Shown in pieces: positions 16,996 through 25,550 of a DNA stretch of 50,080 nt. The position numbers and the translations under genes are program-made. The notes under the pieces were generated by a model. The model had not been told where the DNA came from. It did not search any database and saw nothing but the letters and a program-made list of their open reading frames with translations. Positions within the stretch are counted from its first letter, which is position 1. The number at the start of each line of letters is the position of its first letter. This DNA is from Caulobacteraceae bacterium (GTDB lineage Bacteria; Pseudomonadota; Alphaproteobacteria; Caulobacterales; Caulobacteraceae), in NCBI GenBank assembly GCA_947476555.1, contig CANJRI010000011.1, positions 1-50,080 on the forward strand, in the 5' to 3' direction.

Positions 16996-18417
16996 ATGGA
17001 CGCCACCGAGACGGCCGCCAAGATCCGCAGCGGCGAGATCACGGCCGCCGCGGCGGTGAGGGGCGCCATTGAGCGGGCGCTGGCCCTGCAGCCCAGCCTC
17101 AACTTCCTGGTCAGCTCGGATTTCGAACGGGCGATGGCCAAGGCCGCTGCGCCCCGCCAAGGCCCCTTCGCCGGGGTGCCATTCCTGATCAAGGACCTGA
17201 AAGACTATGCCGGCCTGCCCACCCGCATGGGCTCGCGCGCGCGGCTCCGCGCCCCGCCCGCCGCCGCGCAGAGCGCCTATATGGACGCCCTGGACCGCAC
17301 CGGCCTGGTGGTGATCGGCAAGACCGCCACGCCGGAGTTCGGGTTCCTCCCGACGACGGAGCCGCTGGCGTTTGGGGCCACCCGGAACCCCTGGGATCCC
17401 ACCCGTTCGGCCGGCGGATCGTCCGGCGGGGCGGCGGCGGCCGTGGCCTCGGGGATCGTGCCCTTCGCCCACGCCAGCGACGGCGGCGGGTCGATCCGCA
17501 TCCCGGCCTCCTGCTGCGGTCTGTTCGGCTTCAAGCCGTCGCGGGGGCGGATGATCGGATCCCGCGCCGAGGTGAACATCACCGACCTTTCCGTCGATCA
17601 CGTCCTGACCCGAAGCGTCCGCGATTCCGCCGCGGTCTTCGCGGCCACCGAGGACGTCGGCGACGGCGCGCAGCACCCTCCGGTCGGCATGGTGGTGGAC
17701 CCCCTGCGGCGGCGCCTGCGCGTCGGGTTGGTGATCGACGGCCCCGCGGGACAGCCGGTCTCGCCCGAGGTGCGCGCGGCGATCCTGGACGCCGGCCGGC
17801 TGGTGGAGAGCCTGGGCCACCGGGTGATCTTCGCGCGCTGGCCCATGGGCCCGACCTTCACCGAGGATTTCACCCTGCTCTGGGCCGCCGGCGCGCAGCA
17901 GGCGGTGGGGGGGACAGCCCGGGCGCTCGGCCGTCAGCCGGACGCCGAGGTGCTGGAGCCCTTCACCCTCGCCCTGGCGAACCTACTGGCCCAGGCCCCG
18001 GGCGGCAGCCTGGAAGCGGCGAGGGATCGCCTGCACGTCGCGGCCCTGGCCTACGACCCGTGGTTCGTGGGCAGCCAACTCGATGTGATCATGTCGCCGG
18101 TGGCGGGGTCAGTCGCGCCGCCCCTGGGCCATCTGGACCCGCGCACCGGCCTGCGGGTGATGATCGACCGACTGCTGGCCTACGTCGGTCACACGCCCTA
18201 CCACAACCTCGCGGGCGCGCCGGCGATGAGCGTGCCCCTGAACTGGACGGCCCAGAACCTGCCCATCGGCACACAGTTCGCGGCTCGCGTGGGGCACGAG
18301 GCGCTGTTGTTCCAACTGGCCTACCAGCTGGAGGCGGCGCGGCCGTGGACGGGGCGGGTCCCGCGCGTCCGGGCGATCACCTATCAGATCCCGGTGACGC
18401 TGCGCTCGGGGACCTGA
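16996..18417 (+). CDS. Amidase signature family enzyme with frameshifted start
   Basis: A 473-residue open frame with the complete amidase-signature core, which hydrolyses amide bonds with a Ser-cisSer-Lys triad. K66 is in [12 protein letters not shown], the glycine/serine-rich core is in [16 protein letters not shown], and the catalytic serine region is in [15 protein letters not shown]. The ATG at 16996 is the first start in this frame after a stop at 16897, but natural relatives begin further upstream. The probable original N-terminus, a Tat/lipoprotein-like signal, is at 16887-16995 in another frame. If the frameshift is real, the enzyme would be made without its export signal. Substrate unknown. 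Confidence 0.88.
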   Translation: MDATETAAKIRSGEITAAAAVRGAIERALALQPSLNFLVSSDFERAMAKAAAPRQGPFAGVPFLIKDLKDYAGLPTRMGSRARLRAPPAAAQSAYMDALDRTGLVVIGKTATPEFGFLPTTEPLAFGATRNPWDPTRSAGGSSGGAAAAVASGIVPFAHASDGGGSIRIPASCCGLFGFKPSRGRMIGSRAEVNITDLSVDHVLTRSVRDSAAVFAATEDVGDGAQHPPVGMVVDPLRRRLRVGLVIDGPAGQPVSPEVRAAILDAGRLVESLGHRVIFARWPMGPTFTEDFTLLWAAGAQQAVGGTARALGRQPDAEVLEPFTLALANLLAQAPGGSLEAARDRLHVAALAYDPWFVGSQLDVIMSPVAGSVAPPLGHLDPRTGLRVMIDRLLAYVGHTPYHNLAGAPAMSVPLNWTAQNLPIGTQFAARVGHEALLFQLAYQLEAARPWTGRVPRVRAITYQIPVTLRSGT

Positions 18418-18575
18418 GGCCAGCGATTGCCCCATCGATCCGGGCAGACGGGAGTTTCCGGGCACGGTGGGCGGGTCTTTTCCTGCCCCGCCGGATCATA
18501 GGTCTGACCTTTTATGCGGGGTGGCCTGCTGGTGGCCGACGACATGGGCGATATCGTTTGGCGCGTGGCGCCGGG

Positions 18576-19265
18576 CTAGGCCGGGCCGGTCACCGGCAGG
18601 AGCGCGCCGGTCTCGGCGGAGGCTTCGCTGGCCAGATCCAGCATGAGCCTGGCGAGGTCGCCCGGCGGGACCCAGGACGAGAAGTCCGCGCCCGGCATGC
18701 TGGCGCGGTTGGCCGGGGTGTCGATCGTGGACGGCAGGACCGCGTTGACGCCGACGCCGGCCGCCTTGAGTTCCGCCGCGAGCGCCTGGGTCAGGGCGTG
18801 CACGCCGCACTTGGCGGCGGCGTAGGGCCCCATGCCAGCGCCGGCCTTCAGGGCCGAATACGAGCCCACGTTCACGATCCGGCCGGCGGGGCTCTTTCGC
18901 AGCAGCGGCAGGGCGGCGGCGCAGGCTGAGACGGCGGTGACCAGGTTGATCCGGTGCATGGCGGCCCAGTCGTCGACGGAGCCGCCTTCGAGGGTGTGCG
19001 AGGCGAAGCCGCCGGCGATGTTGAGCAGGGCGTTCAGGCCGGCGAACCGCGCCTCGATGGCGGTGAAGGCGATGGCGGTCTGGCGTTGGTCCGTAAGGTC
19101 GATGCCTTCCAGGATCAGCACGTCCTCGCCGGCCGGAAGGCCCGACGACGGCGCCTGGCCCCGGCCGATCAGCGCCAGCCGTGCGCCCTGGGCGGCCGCG
19201 GCGTGGGCGACCGTCGGGCCCAGGCCGCCGAACGCCCCGGTGATCGCGATGATACGCCCGGCCAT
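18576..19265 (-). CDS. Short-chain dehydrogenase/reductase
   Basis: A 229-residue NAD(P)-dependent SDR. The cofactor motif TGAFGGLG starts near residue 9, NIAGG near 82, the catalytic serine is in VGSYSALK, and YAAAKCGV supplies the YxxxK pair. It starts 3 bases after the thiolase stop, so both are on one mRNA. With a thiolase upstream, a role in reducing or oxidising a ketoacyl or ketone intermediate is plausible, but SDR substrates cannot be read from sequence alone. Between this gene and the amidase (18418-18575) I see no gene and no clear terminator. Confidence 0.92.
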   Translation of the reverse strand: MAGRIIAITGAFGGLGPTVAHAAAAQGARLALIGRGQAPSSGLPAGEDVLILEGIDLTDQRQTAIAFTAIEARFAGLNALLNIAGGFASHTLEGGSVDDWAAMHRINLVTAVSACAAALPLLRKSPAGRIVNVGSYSALKAGAGMGPYAAAKCGVHALTQALAAELKAAGVGVNAVLPSTIDTPANRASMPGADFSSWVPPGDLARLMLDLASEASAETGALLPVTGPA

Positions 19266-19268
19266 CGG

Positions 19269-20441
19269 CTAGAGGCGCTCGATGATCGTCACATTGGCCA
19301 TGCCGCCGCCTTCGCACATGGTCTGCAGCCCCCAGCGCTTGCCCCGCGCCTTGAGGGCGTGGACGAGAGTGGTCATCAGCTTGGTCCCGGTCGCGCCCAG
19401 GGGATGGCCCAGGGCGATGGCCCCGCCGTTGACATTCAGCTTGTCCGGGTCGGCCTCGAGGGCCTGGCGCCAGGCCATAGGGATCGAGGCGAAGGCCTCG
19501 TTGACCTCGAAAAGGTCGATCTCGCCCAGCGACATGCCGGCCCGCTCGAGGGCCCGTCGGGTTGCGGGGATCGGCGCCTCCAGCATGATCACCGGATCGC
19601 CGCCGGTCACCGTTAGATGATGGATGCGGGCGAGGGGCTCGACGCCCAGGTCCTTAAGTCCCCGCTCGGAAACCACCATGATGGCCGAGGCGCCGTCGCA
19701 AATCTGGCTGGCGGTGGCGGCGGTCAGGCGCCCGCTCTCATGCAGCAGCTTCACGGCGGCCATGCCCTCGGGGCTGGCGTCGTAGCGGATGCCCTCGTCG
19801 GTGTCGTGGAGCAGCTCGGCGCCTTCCTTGTCCTTGCCCGGAAGCGCCAGGATCTCGGCCTTGAAGGCGCCGGCCTGGGTGGCCGCGGCGGCGCGCCGAT
19901 GGCTCTCCACGCCGTATCCGTCCAGCGCCTCGCGGCTGAGGCCGTACTTCTCGGCGACCATCTCGGCGCCAATGAACTGCGAGAAGTCGACGCCGTTGTA
20001 GCGCGCCTTGATCCGCGGGCTGTTCGGCCCGCCCATGCCCGCGCCCATGGCCAGCATCACGTTGGCGCCCATCGGCGTGCGGGTCATGCTCTCGACCCCA
20101 CCGGCGATCACCACGTCCTGGGTTCCGCTCATCACCGCCTGAGCGGCGAAGTGCAGGGCCTGCTGGGAGGAGCCGCACTGCCGGTCGACGGTGGTGGCGG
20201 GCACGCTCTCGGGCAGGCTGGACGCCAGCACGCAGCCGCGGGCCACGTTCAGGCTCTGCTCGCCCACCTGGGTGAGGCAGCCCATGATGACGTCATCGAT
20301 CCGGGCCGGGTCGGCGCCCGTGCGGCGCAGCAGCTCGTCGATCACCGCCCCACCGAGGTCGGCGGAGTGCCATTCCCGAAGACGGCCTGCCTTGCGGCCG
20401 CCGGCGGTGCGGGTGGCGGCGACGATATAGGCCTCGGGCAT
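19269..20441 (-). CDS. Acetyl-CoA acetyltransferase (thiolase)
   Basis: A 390-residue thiolase that makes or cleaves 3-ketoacyl-CoA. The catalytic set is complete: nucleophile C89 in DRQCGSSQQALHFAA, H346 in GHPLGATG and C376 in MCEGGGMAN. Start at ATG 20441, with GGGAG 8 bases upstream; the longer frame to 20495 is not needed. Wording such as VESMTRTPMG and the RTAGGRKAGRL N-terminus places it with the degradative/unspecific acetyl-CoA acetyltransferases rather than FadA with a partner. It is followed, after 3 bases, by the SDR gene. Confidence 0.95.
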   Translation of the reverse strand: MPEAYIVAATRTAGGRKAGRLREWHSADLGGAVIDELLRRTGADPARIDDVIMGCLTQVGEQSLNVARGCVLASSLPESVPATTVDRQCGSSQQALHFAAQAVMSGTQDVVIAGGVESMTRTPMGANVMLAMGAGMGGPNSPRIKARYNGVDFSQFIGAEMVAEKYGLSREALDGYGVESHRRAAAATQAGAFKAEILALPGKDKEGAELLHDTDEGIRYDASPEGMAAVKLLHESGRLTAATASQICDGASAIMVVSERGLKDLGVEPLARIHHLTVTGGDPVIMLEAPIPATRRALERAGMSLGEIDLFEVNEAFASIPMAWRQALEADPDKLNVNGGAIALGHPLGATGTKLMTTLVHALKARGKRWGLQTMCEGGGMANVTIIERL

Positions 20442-20501
20442 CGGTCTGCTCCCTATGTTTCGTGGAGTGTAGGGAGGCGGCGCGCGCGAAAGCAACGCGC
20501 T

Positions 20502-21005
20502 TCAGGCGCCGTGCGCAAAGACCTCCCTGACGATCGCTTCCAACGCCGCCTGGTCGACCTCGTCGAAGGCCGCTGGGGTCTCCGAATCGATGTCGAGGAC
20601 CGCGATCAGGCGGCCATCCGGATCGAACACCGGCACGACGATCTCGCTGGCCGAGCGCGCGTCGCAGGCGATGTGGCCGGGGAAGGCGTGGACGTCGGCG
20701 ACCAGCTGCGTCCGCCGGCTCTCGGCCGCGGTTCCGCAGACCCCACGCCCGAAGGCGATCCGCAGGCAGCCCAGTGTGCCCTGGTAGGGCCCGACCACCA
20801 GTTCCGCCGGCCGATCGGGATCGACGACGTAGAAGCCCGTCCAGAAGTAGTGGTCGAAACTGGCGGCCAGCATGGCGGCGACCGTGGCCATCCGGGCCGT
20901 GAGGTTCGGCTCGCCCTCCAGCACGGCGGCGATCTCCTCGGCCACGATGGCGTAGCGCGCCAGTCTGTCGCTCGGCAGGTCCACTGGGTTGAAAGCCTCG
21001 GCCAT
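20502..21005 (-). CDS. msrC: Free methionine-(R)-sulfoxide reductase (GAF domain)
   Basis: A 167-residue GAF-fold enzyme that reduces free L-methionine-(R)-sulfoxide, protecting methionine pools against oxidants. The three cysteines of the family are present: C80 in GTLGCLRIAF, C90 in GRGVCGTAAE and C114 in GHIACDARSASE, at the same spacing as C84, C94 and C118 of E. coli YebR. DVHAFPGHIACD is diagnostic. I chose the ATG at 21005 because the family begins close to it; the frame extends to 21032. It lies 60 bases upstream of the thiolase on the same strand, but a functional link is not obvious. Confidence 0.93.
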   Translation of the reverse strand: MAEAFNPVDLPSDRLARYAIVAEEIAAVLEGEPNLTARMATVAAMLAASFDHYFWTGFYVVDPDRPAELVVGPYQGTLGCLRIAFGRGVCGTAAESRRTQLVADVHAFPGHIACDARSASEIVVPVFDPDGRLIAVLDIDSETPAAFDEVDQAALEAIVREVFAHGA

Positions 21006-21139
21006 GGCGCCCGTAGTAGACGAGCGCCCCACGGGCGCAAGATCGATGCGCGGCCTTTTGACGCGGCTGCGGCGGGCCCCAGGCCGGCCAACCCCAGGTA
21101 CGCTCCGGCTTCGGATCGTGAGTCCGAGCGGGTTTTCAG

Positions 21140-22087
21140 ATGGCGCCGACGCGCTTCCCTCAGCTGCGAGCAGCCGCCCGCCTGGCCAACGGCTTCGCGC
21201 TGGAAGTCGTCAAGATGGGCGGCTACGGACGCGACGTCATCGACGGCCTCCTGAAGATGGCCATCCTCCAGGCCAACACCGCGCAGATCACCCGCAGCGC
21301 CGAGCTGCAACGGCAGTACGCCACCTTCGACGCCGTGGTCCCCGACGACCTGCGACGGCCGGTCAGCATCAACGCGGTCGCGACGTCGTTGCGGATCCCG
21401 TTCGAGACCGCGCGGCGGCGCATCCGGGCGATGGCCGACGCCGGCCAGTGCGTGATGACGCCCAAGGGAGTCTACCTGCCGCAGGCGATGGTCCACAGCC
21501 GCCTGGCGGAGGCGGCGACCCGCATCCACTACCAGCGTGTCCGCCGGTTGTATGAGCGACTGCGCGGGGTGGGCCTGCTGGGCGACCTGCACCACGGTCC
21601 GGCCTGGGACGGCGAGGCGCCGCCCGTCCGCCTGGTCCTGCGGCTTGCGTCGGACTACGTGCTGAGGCTGTGCGAGCCGTTGGCCGCCACGGTGGGCGAT
21701 CCGGTCACCGGGCTCGTGCTGATGGACATCCAGCACGCCAATACCGAACACTTCCCGGATGCGGAGGGCGGGACCGACGACCCCAATGTCAGCGGCTTCC
21801 CCCCCGACACCCTGCGCCGCCCCGTACGCCTGGTGACCCTCTCCGAACGGCTGGGCATTCCCCAGGAAACCGTCCGCCGCCACGTCAACCGGTTGCTCGC
21901 CGAGCAGCGCTGCGAGCGCATGGAGGAGGGCTACATGGTCACCGCCGCCATACTGGCCCGAGGGGCCATGAACCGCTTCATGCTGGACAATCAGATGCAT
22001 CTGAACCGGATGTTCGGAAGCCTCGCCGAGCATGGCGTACCGGCCGCCTGGGCGCATGAAGCGGACACGGCTCGCCGAACGGCGTGA
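21140..22087 (+). CDS. Protein with two winged-helix-like DNA-binding segments
   Basis: A 315-residue protein not matching any family I can name. It contains two similar segments: residues 73-115 (RPVSINAVATSLRIPFETAR and on to GVYLP) and 226-270 (RPVRLVTLSERLGIPQETVR and on to EGYMV). Each has the layout RPV, two short helices, I-P-x-E-T-x-R-R and a hairpin ending in a G-x-x-hydrophobic strand, as expected for a winged helix. Such a tandem could bind a two-part site. Between them is an Arg-rich helical stretch. It may be a transcription regulator particular to Caulobacterales-like bacteria; function unknown. Confidence 0.75.
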   Translation: MAPTRFPQLRAAARLANGFALEVVKMGGYGRDVIDGLLKMAILQANTAQITRSAELQRQYATFDAVVPDDLRRPVSINAVATSLRIPFETARRRIRAMADAGQCVMTPKGVYLPQAMVHSRLAEAATRIHYQRVRRLYERLRGVGLLGDLHHGPAWDGEAPPVRLVLRLASDYVLRLCEPLAATVGDPVTGLVLMDIQHANTEHFPDAEGGTDDPNVSGFPPDTLRRPVRLVTLSERLGIPQETVRRHVNRLLAEQRCERMEEGYMVTAAILARGAMNRFMLDNQMHLNRMFGSLAEHGVPAAWAHEADTARRTA

Positions 22088-22236
22088 TCAAAACGGGAAC
22101 TCGACCCTTCCCCAAAATGGGTAGCCCACGGACTTCCTAGATGCGCCCACGCGCCTCAACCTAAGGGCGTGCCTCCTCGGGGGGTTCGGGGGTCGGGCGT
22201 TCAACCGAATGGTGGCGGGAAGTGACAGTTGGGGCG

Positions 22237-22674
22237 ATGACGAAGCCGTTGGAACGAGAGATCAGTGGTGCGCTCGTGGCCGGTGAGGCCGGAATCCAGG
22301 ACGAGGGTCCACACCCCGTCGACCGGCACGTCGGCCTGCGCATCCGCATGCGCCGCAAGGAGGCCGGGGTCAGCCAGGAGCGTCTGGCCGAGGCGCTGGG
22401 CATCACTTTCCAACAGGTCCAAAAGTACGAGCGCGGCGCCAACCGGGTCTCCGCCTCCAAGCTCTGGGAGATCGCCCGGGCGCTGAAGACCACGGTGACC
22501 TACTTCTACGAGGGCCTGGGCGACCAGGATGCCAATCCGCCGGCCGCGGGAGGGCAGGACTTCCTGCTTTCAGCCGAGGGCCTGGAGTTGATGTCGGCGT
22601 TCCCGCGCATCCCGCAGGTCGCGCTGCGCCGCAAGCTGGTGGATCTGGTTCGCGCCGTCGCCGATGAGGCCTGA
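22237..22674 (+). CDS. Cro/CI-type helix-turn-helix regulator
   Basis: A 145-residue regulator with an HTH_3 domain at about residues 33-87 (VGLRIRMRRKEAGVSQERLA, followed by GITFQQVQKYERGANRVSAS). This form, with the QVQKYERG recognition region, is common in Caulobacterales and Rhizobiales as stand-alone regulators. The C-terminal 45 residues (SAEGLELMSAFPRIPQVALR) are a conserved tail of the same group. The ATG at 22237 has GGGG close upstream; an in-frame GTG at 22222 is an alternative. No phage gene is nearby, so this is not read as a phage repressor. Confidence 0.88.
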   Translation: MTKPLEREISGALVAGEAGIQDEGPHPVDRHVGLRIRMRRKEAGVSQERLAEALGITFQQVQKYERGANRVSASKLWEIARALKTTVTYFYEGLGDQDANPPAAGGQDFLLSAEGLELMSAFPRIPQVALRRKLVDLVRAVADEA

Positions 22675-22855
22675 GCCATCGTCGCTCAACCAAAAGGTTT
22701 CCGGTCAGGGTCTCTCCGGAGATGACCTTAGAGTTGTCTTGAACCTAAGCTCACGCGAGGATGGTGACAGCCTTGCAGACGTCTAAGAACGACGTTACGC
22801 ATTGCTTCAGTCTGTCTTACCATCGCTGCTTTGATGGCAACCCGCAGAGTTCCGT

Positions 22856-23521
22856 ATGAACTTCTCTGAGCCTATGACGAAGGACTTCTCCGAGGTCACG
22901 ACCCCGTCCGGCGGTCGCAACCAGATCGGACAGGTCATGGGTCGCAAGGGGCAGGACACCCGGGCCCGCCTGCTTACGGCGGTGGTGCGCCTGATCGCCG
23001 ATCGCCCGCTGCGCGACCTCAAGGTCAGTGACATCGCCCGCGAGGCCAGCGTCGGCGCCTCCAGCTTCTATGTCTACTTCCCGGACGTCAGCGCGGCGGT
23101 GCTGGCGGCCCGCGACCAGCATTCGCAAGCCACGCCGGAGTTGCTGGCGATTGTCGAAAGCGACTGGACACCGGCGAACGCCTACGCGCGGGCGCACGCC
23201 TTCGTCGTGGCCTATCGCGGCTTCTGGAAGGACAACTTCGCCCTGCTGCGCGCCCGCAACCTCGCCTACGACGAGGGCGACCAGCGGTTCCGCCTGCAGA
23301 GGTGCAAGGACATCGAGCCGATCCTGCTCCGCCTGGCCGCGAAGGCGGAGGACAGCCAGCGAATGGGGCTGCTTCCAGAGGGCATCCAAGCTCGTCGGGT
23401 GGCGTCCGTCTGCCTGGCCTCGGTCGAACGCCTGGCCGCGGGCAACCGCCTGACCGAGGAGGCCGTCGACGCGGCCGCCTACGTGATGACCGCAGCCCTG
23501 GGCCTGTACCGGCCCGCCTGA
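22856..23521 (+). CDS. TetR family regulator
   Basis: A 221-residue TetR-type regulator. The helix-turn-helix is at about residues 35-80 (RARLLTAVVRLIADRPLRDL, DIAREASVGASSFYVYFPDV). The C-terminal part would bind an unknown ligand. The first 27 residues are an extended, poorly conserved arm; a start at the in-frame ATG 22874 is possible. The enoyl-CoA hydratase gene begins 70 bases downstream in the same direction, so it may be co-transcribed or regulated. The upstream gap (22675-22855) holds short inverted repeats (for example CTTAG/CTAAG and CCATC/GATGG) but no dyad strong enough to call an operator. Confidence 0.88.
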   Translation: MNFSEPMTKDFSEVTTPSGGRNQIGQVMGRKGQDTRARLLTAVVRLIADRPLRDLKVSDIAREASVGASSFYVYFPDVSAAVLAARDQHSQATPELLAIVESDWTPANAYARAHAFVVAYRGFWKDNFALLRARNLAYDEGDQRFRLQRCKDIEPILLRLAAKAEDSQRMGLLPEGIQARRVASVCLASVERLAAGNRLTEEAVDAAAYVMTAALGLYRPA

Positions 23522-23591
23522 GCCGCAGAGGCCGGTTTCCCTATCGCTCCCCGCTGACCAGGTGCTCTATGCCTAGGGCTCAGATCTGGGA

Positions 23592-24458
23592 GTGACGCCT
23601 TTGGCCCCGCCGACCTTCGGGACGCTGCTCTACGCCGTCGAGGACGGGATCGCCACGATCACCCTCAACCGCCCCGAGCGGATGAACGCCTTCACCGGCG
23701 AGATGATGGAGGACCTGCTCCGGGCCTTCGACCTTACCGACCGCGACGACGCCGTCGGGGGGGTGATCGTCACCGGCCAGGGCGAGCGCGCCTTCTGCGC
23801 CGGCTACGACCTGGCCGACGCCGGGGCTTTCGCGCGCGCGCGCGAGGACGGCGAGATCCCGCGCGACATCGCCGGCCTGGTCTGCCTGCGCATCTTCGAC
23901 AGCCTGAAACCGGTCGTGGGCGCCTGCAACGGGGCGGCGGCGGGTATCGGGGTGACCCTGCAGCTGCCGATGGACATCCGCCTGGCCTCCGCCAACGCCC
24001 GCTACGGCCTGGTGTTCGGGAGGCGGGGGATCACCATGGAGGGGGCGTCGGCCTGGTTCCTGCCCCGCATCGTGGGGCCCTCCACCGCGCTGGAGTGGGT
24101 CTATTCCGGCCGGGTCTTCCCGGCCCAGGAGGCGCTGGAGCGGGGCCTGATCCGCTCGATCCACGCCCCGCAGGACCTGCTGCCCGCCGCGCGGGCGATC
24201 CTGCGCGAGATCATCGACAATTCGGCCCCGGTAGCGGTGGCCCTGCACCGCCAGCTGATCTACCGGACCATGGGCGAGGCCCATCCGATGGAGGCCCACA
24301 GGCGCGAGAGCCGGGCGATCTTCAAGCGGGGATTGAGCCGCGATGCGGCCGAGGGCGTGGGGGCCTTCCTGGAGAAGCGCCCGCCGGTCTTTCCCGACAC
24401 GGCGCCGGCCGACCTGCCCGATATCTGGGAGGGCTGGGAGAAGCCCGAATACAAGTAG
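23592..24458 (+). CDS. Enoyl-CoA hydratase/isomerase (crotonase) family
   Basis: A 288-residue crotonase-fold enzyme acting on an acyl-CoA. The oxyanion-hole motifs are ERAFCAGYDL and NGAAAGIGVTLQ, and the region carrying the catalytic acid reads FGRRGITMEGASAWFLPRIV. The C-terminal KRPPVFPDTAPADLPDIW resembles the group annotated as enoyl-CoA hydratase in acyl-CoA degradation clusters. Start uncertain: GTG at 23592 is next to GGGAG (1 base), while TTG at 23601, in the same frame, has it 7 bases away and may be the true start. Preceded by a TetR gene. Confidence 0.92.
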   Translation: MTPLAPPTFGTLLYAVEDGIATITLNRPERMNAFTGEMMEDLLRAFDLTDRDDAVGGVIVTGQGERAFCAGYDLADAGAFARAREDGEIPRDIAGLVCLRIFDSLKPVVGACNGAAAGIGVTLQLPMDIRLASANARYGLVFGRRGITMEGASAWFLPRIVGPSTALEWVYSGRVFPAQEALERGLIRSIHAPQDLLPAARAILREIIDNSAPVAVALHRQLIYRTMGEAHPMEAHRRESRAIFKRGLSRDAAEGVGAFLEKRPPVFPDTAPADLPDIWEGWEKPEYK

Positions 24459-24464
24459 GAAGAC

Positions 24465-24498
24465 GGCGGCGCGCGCTCCGCACGGGAGGCGCGCCGCC
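24465..24498. terminator. Hairpin between convergent genes
   Basis: A 10-bp GC-only stem (24465-24474 with 24489-24498) encloses, after one unpaired G, a further 4-bp stem CTCC/GGAG and a 5-base loop. It lies between the ends of the enoyl-CoA hydratase and cold-shock genes. There is no T run on the + side, and only a short TCTTCC follows on the - side, so it may stop transcription poorly or act as an mRNA 3' end in both directions. Confidence 0.5.
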
Positions 24499-24509
24499 CG
24501 ATATCCTGC

Positions 24510-24719
24510 CTAGGCGGCGGTCAGTTGACCGGCCGAGGTCTTGCCGGAGCGCTGATCGCGCTCGAGTTCGAAGCCAACCTTCTGGCCCTCGTGCAGCGAG
24601 GCCATGCCGGCGCGCTCCACGGCCGAGATGTGAACGAAGACATCGCTGCCGCCGTCATCAGGTTGAATGAAGCCGAAGCCCTTTTGGCTGTTGAACCACT
24701 TCACGGTGCCAGTTGCCAT
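24510..24719 (-). CDS. Cold-shock domain protein
   Basis: A 69-residue single cold-shock domain, an RNA chaperone that binds single-stranded RNA or DNA. RNP1 is KGFGFIQ and RNP2 is VFVHISA; the [12 protein letters not shown] and GQKVGFELE segments are typical. The ATG at 24719 has AAGGGA 6-7 bases upstream; the frame extends to 24773 but the conserved domain starts at MATGTVKWF. The leader up to about 24810 is relatively A/T-rich, with AAATTTTCG twice (24772-24780, 24808-24816), which could belong to its promoter or 5' leader. Confidence 0.95.
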   Translation of the reverse strand: MATGTVKWFNSQKGFGFIQPDDGGSDVFVHISAVERAGMASLHEGQKVGFELERDQRSGKTSAGQLTAA

Positions 24720-24947
24720 AGTTGTCCCTTTCCGGACATGAGTTCTCACGCCCCGATTGAGCGTTGAGATCAAATTTTCGGAGAGGGTCGAATGCTAGGC
24801 GGGGCCGAAATTTTCGATCTCGGCGACGGCGCCAGGCGAGCCTAAGCGATATTTGACTTGGTGATCCTGGCATCGAGATCAGACAGGCGCAAGCGATTTC
24901 CGGAAAGTTACTTCCCCGGCGGCGCCTCGAAGGTGTTACCATGGCGA

Positions 24948-25157
24948 ATGCGAGCCGACCTTGATCGAACCGTGCTGACTGTGTTCCGCCGCGCCGGCAT
25001 TTGGCTGGTTGAACACGATGGCGAGGACTTCGGTCATACGTCGGACAAGGAGGTCGCCAAGGCCTTCGCCAACAAGCGTGCCCGCGAGATTCTGGACGGT
25101 GGGCGACCCTGCCAAGTCCGGGTCAGCGGCGAGAACGGGTTCTATTCCGGACGATGA
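24948..25157 (+). CDS. DUF2188-like small protein
   Basis: A 69-residue protein: RAGIWLVEHDGEDFGHTSDK leads into EVAKAFANKRAREILDGG and RVSGENGFYSG. The pattern of a short strand, a helix rich in Lys/Ala, and a closing strand with VSGENG recalls the DUF2188 group, small alpha-beta proteins of unknown function. The ATG at 24948 is the first in frame close to the conserved part; the reading frame is open to 24858. Its stop overlaps the next start (ATGA), so the pair is made together. Divergent from the cold-shock gene. Confidence 0.65.
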   Translation: MRADLDRTVLTVFRRAGIWLVEHDGEDFGHTSDKEVAKAFANKRAREILDGGRPCQVRVSGENGFYSGR

Positions 25158-25414
25158 AAAGCCAATCTCCCCAGCGTCGCGCGACGGTCGCCGTCCATTT
25201 TCGAAGCGAGATCGACAAGGTCGAGGCCGCCGGCGTCGCCCGAGACGACATGACCCTGCACCTGACCTTGAACGATGTTTCGCAGCTGCGCCGCGACCGC
25301 AGCCTGCCGGTGGCGGACATCAGCTTCACCGGCGGGGTGATGCGCTATCTGGGCGTGAAGGTGGAGCAGGGCGGCGTGCCCGAGAGCACGCTCAACTACC
25401 CGACGGGCGCCTAG
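25154..25414 (+). CDS. Hypothetical small protein coupled to the DUF2188-like gene
   Basis: An 86-residue protein with no family I recognise. It has no signal peptide or membrane segment. It begins with a basic segment (MKSQSPQRRATVAVHFRSEI) and ends with two short hydrophobic/Gly patches (ISFTGGVMRYLGVKVEQGG). Its ATG lies in the stop of the previous gene (ATGA), giving a two-gene unit 24948-25414. The codon pattern is in line with its neighbours, which supports real coding. Confidence 0.65.
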   Translation: MKSQSPQRRATVAVHFRSEIDKVEAAGVARDDMTLHLTLNDVSQLRRDRSLPVADISFTGGVMRYLGVKVEQGGVPESTLNYPTGA

Positions 25415-25550
25415 CCAGCCGCGTCGAACCTGGCGGTCGCCACCGCCTGAAGCTTCCCCAACCACCGATGCGACGCCAACGCCCAGTGTGTAGGCGCGCG
25501 GCTGTTTTCGCGTAGAGTACGGGAAACGTGTCGGTGGGGAGTGATCGAGC

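Noticed and set aside
19617..21254. 545-codon open frame on the + strand
   Set aside because: Runs across the thiolase and msrC genes in antisense and has the composition of a shadow frame.
22237..22674. Cro/CI-type protein as a sign of a prophage
   Set aside because: No integrase, structural or lysis gene nearby, and this HTH form is typical of chromosomal alphaproteobacterial regulators.
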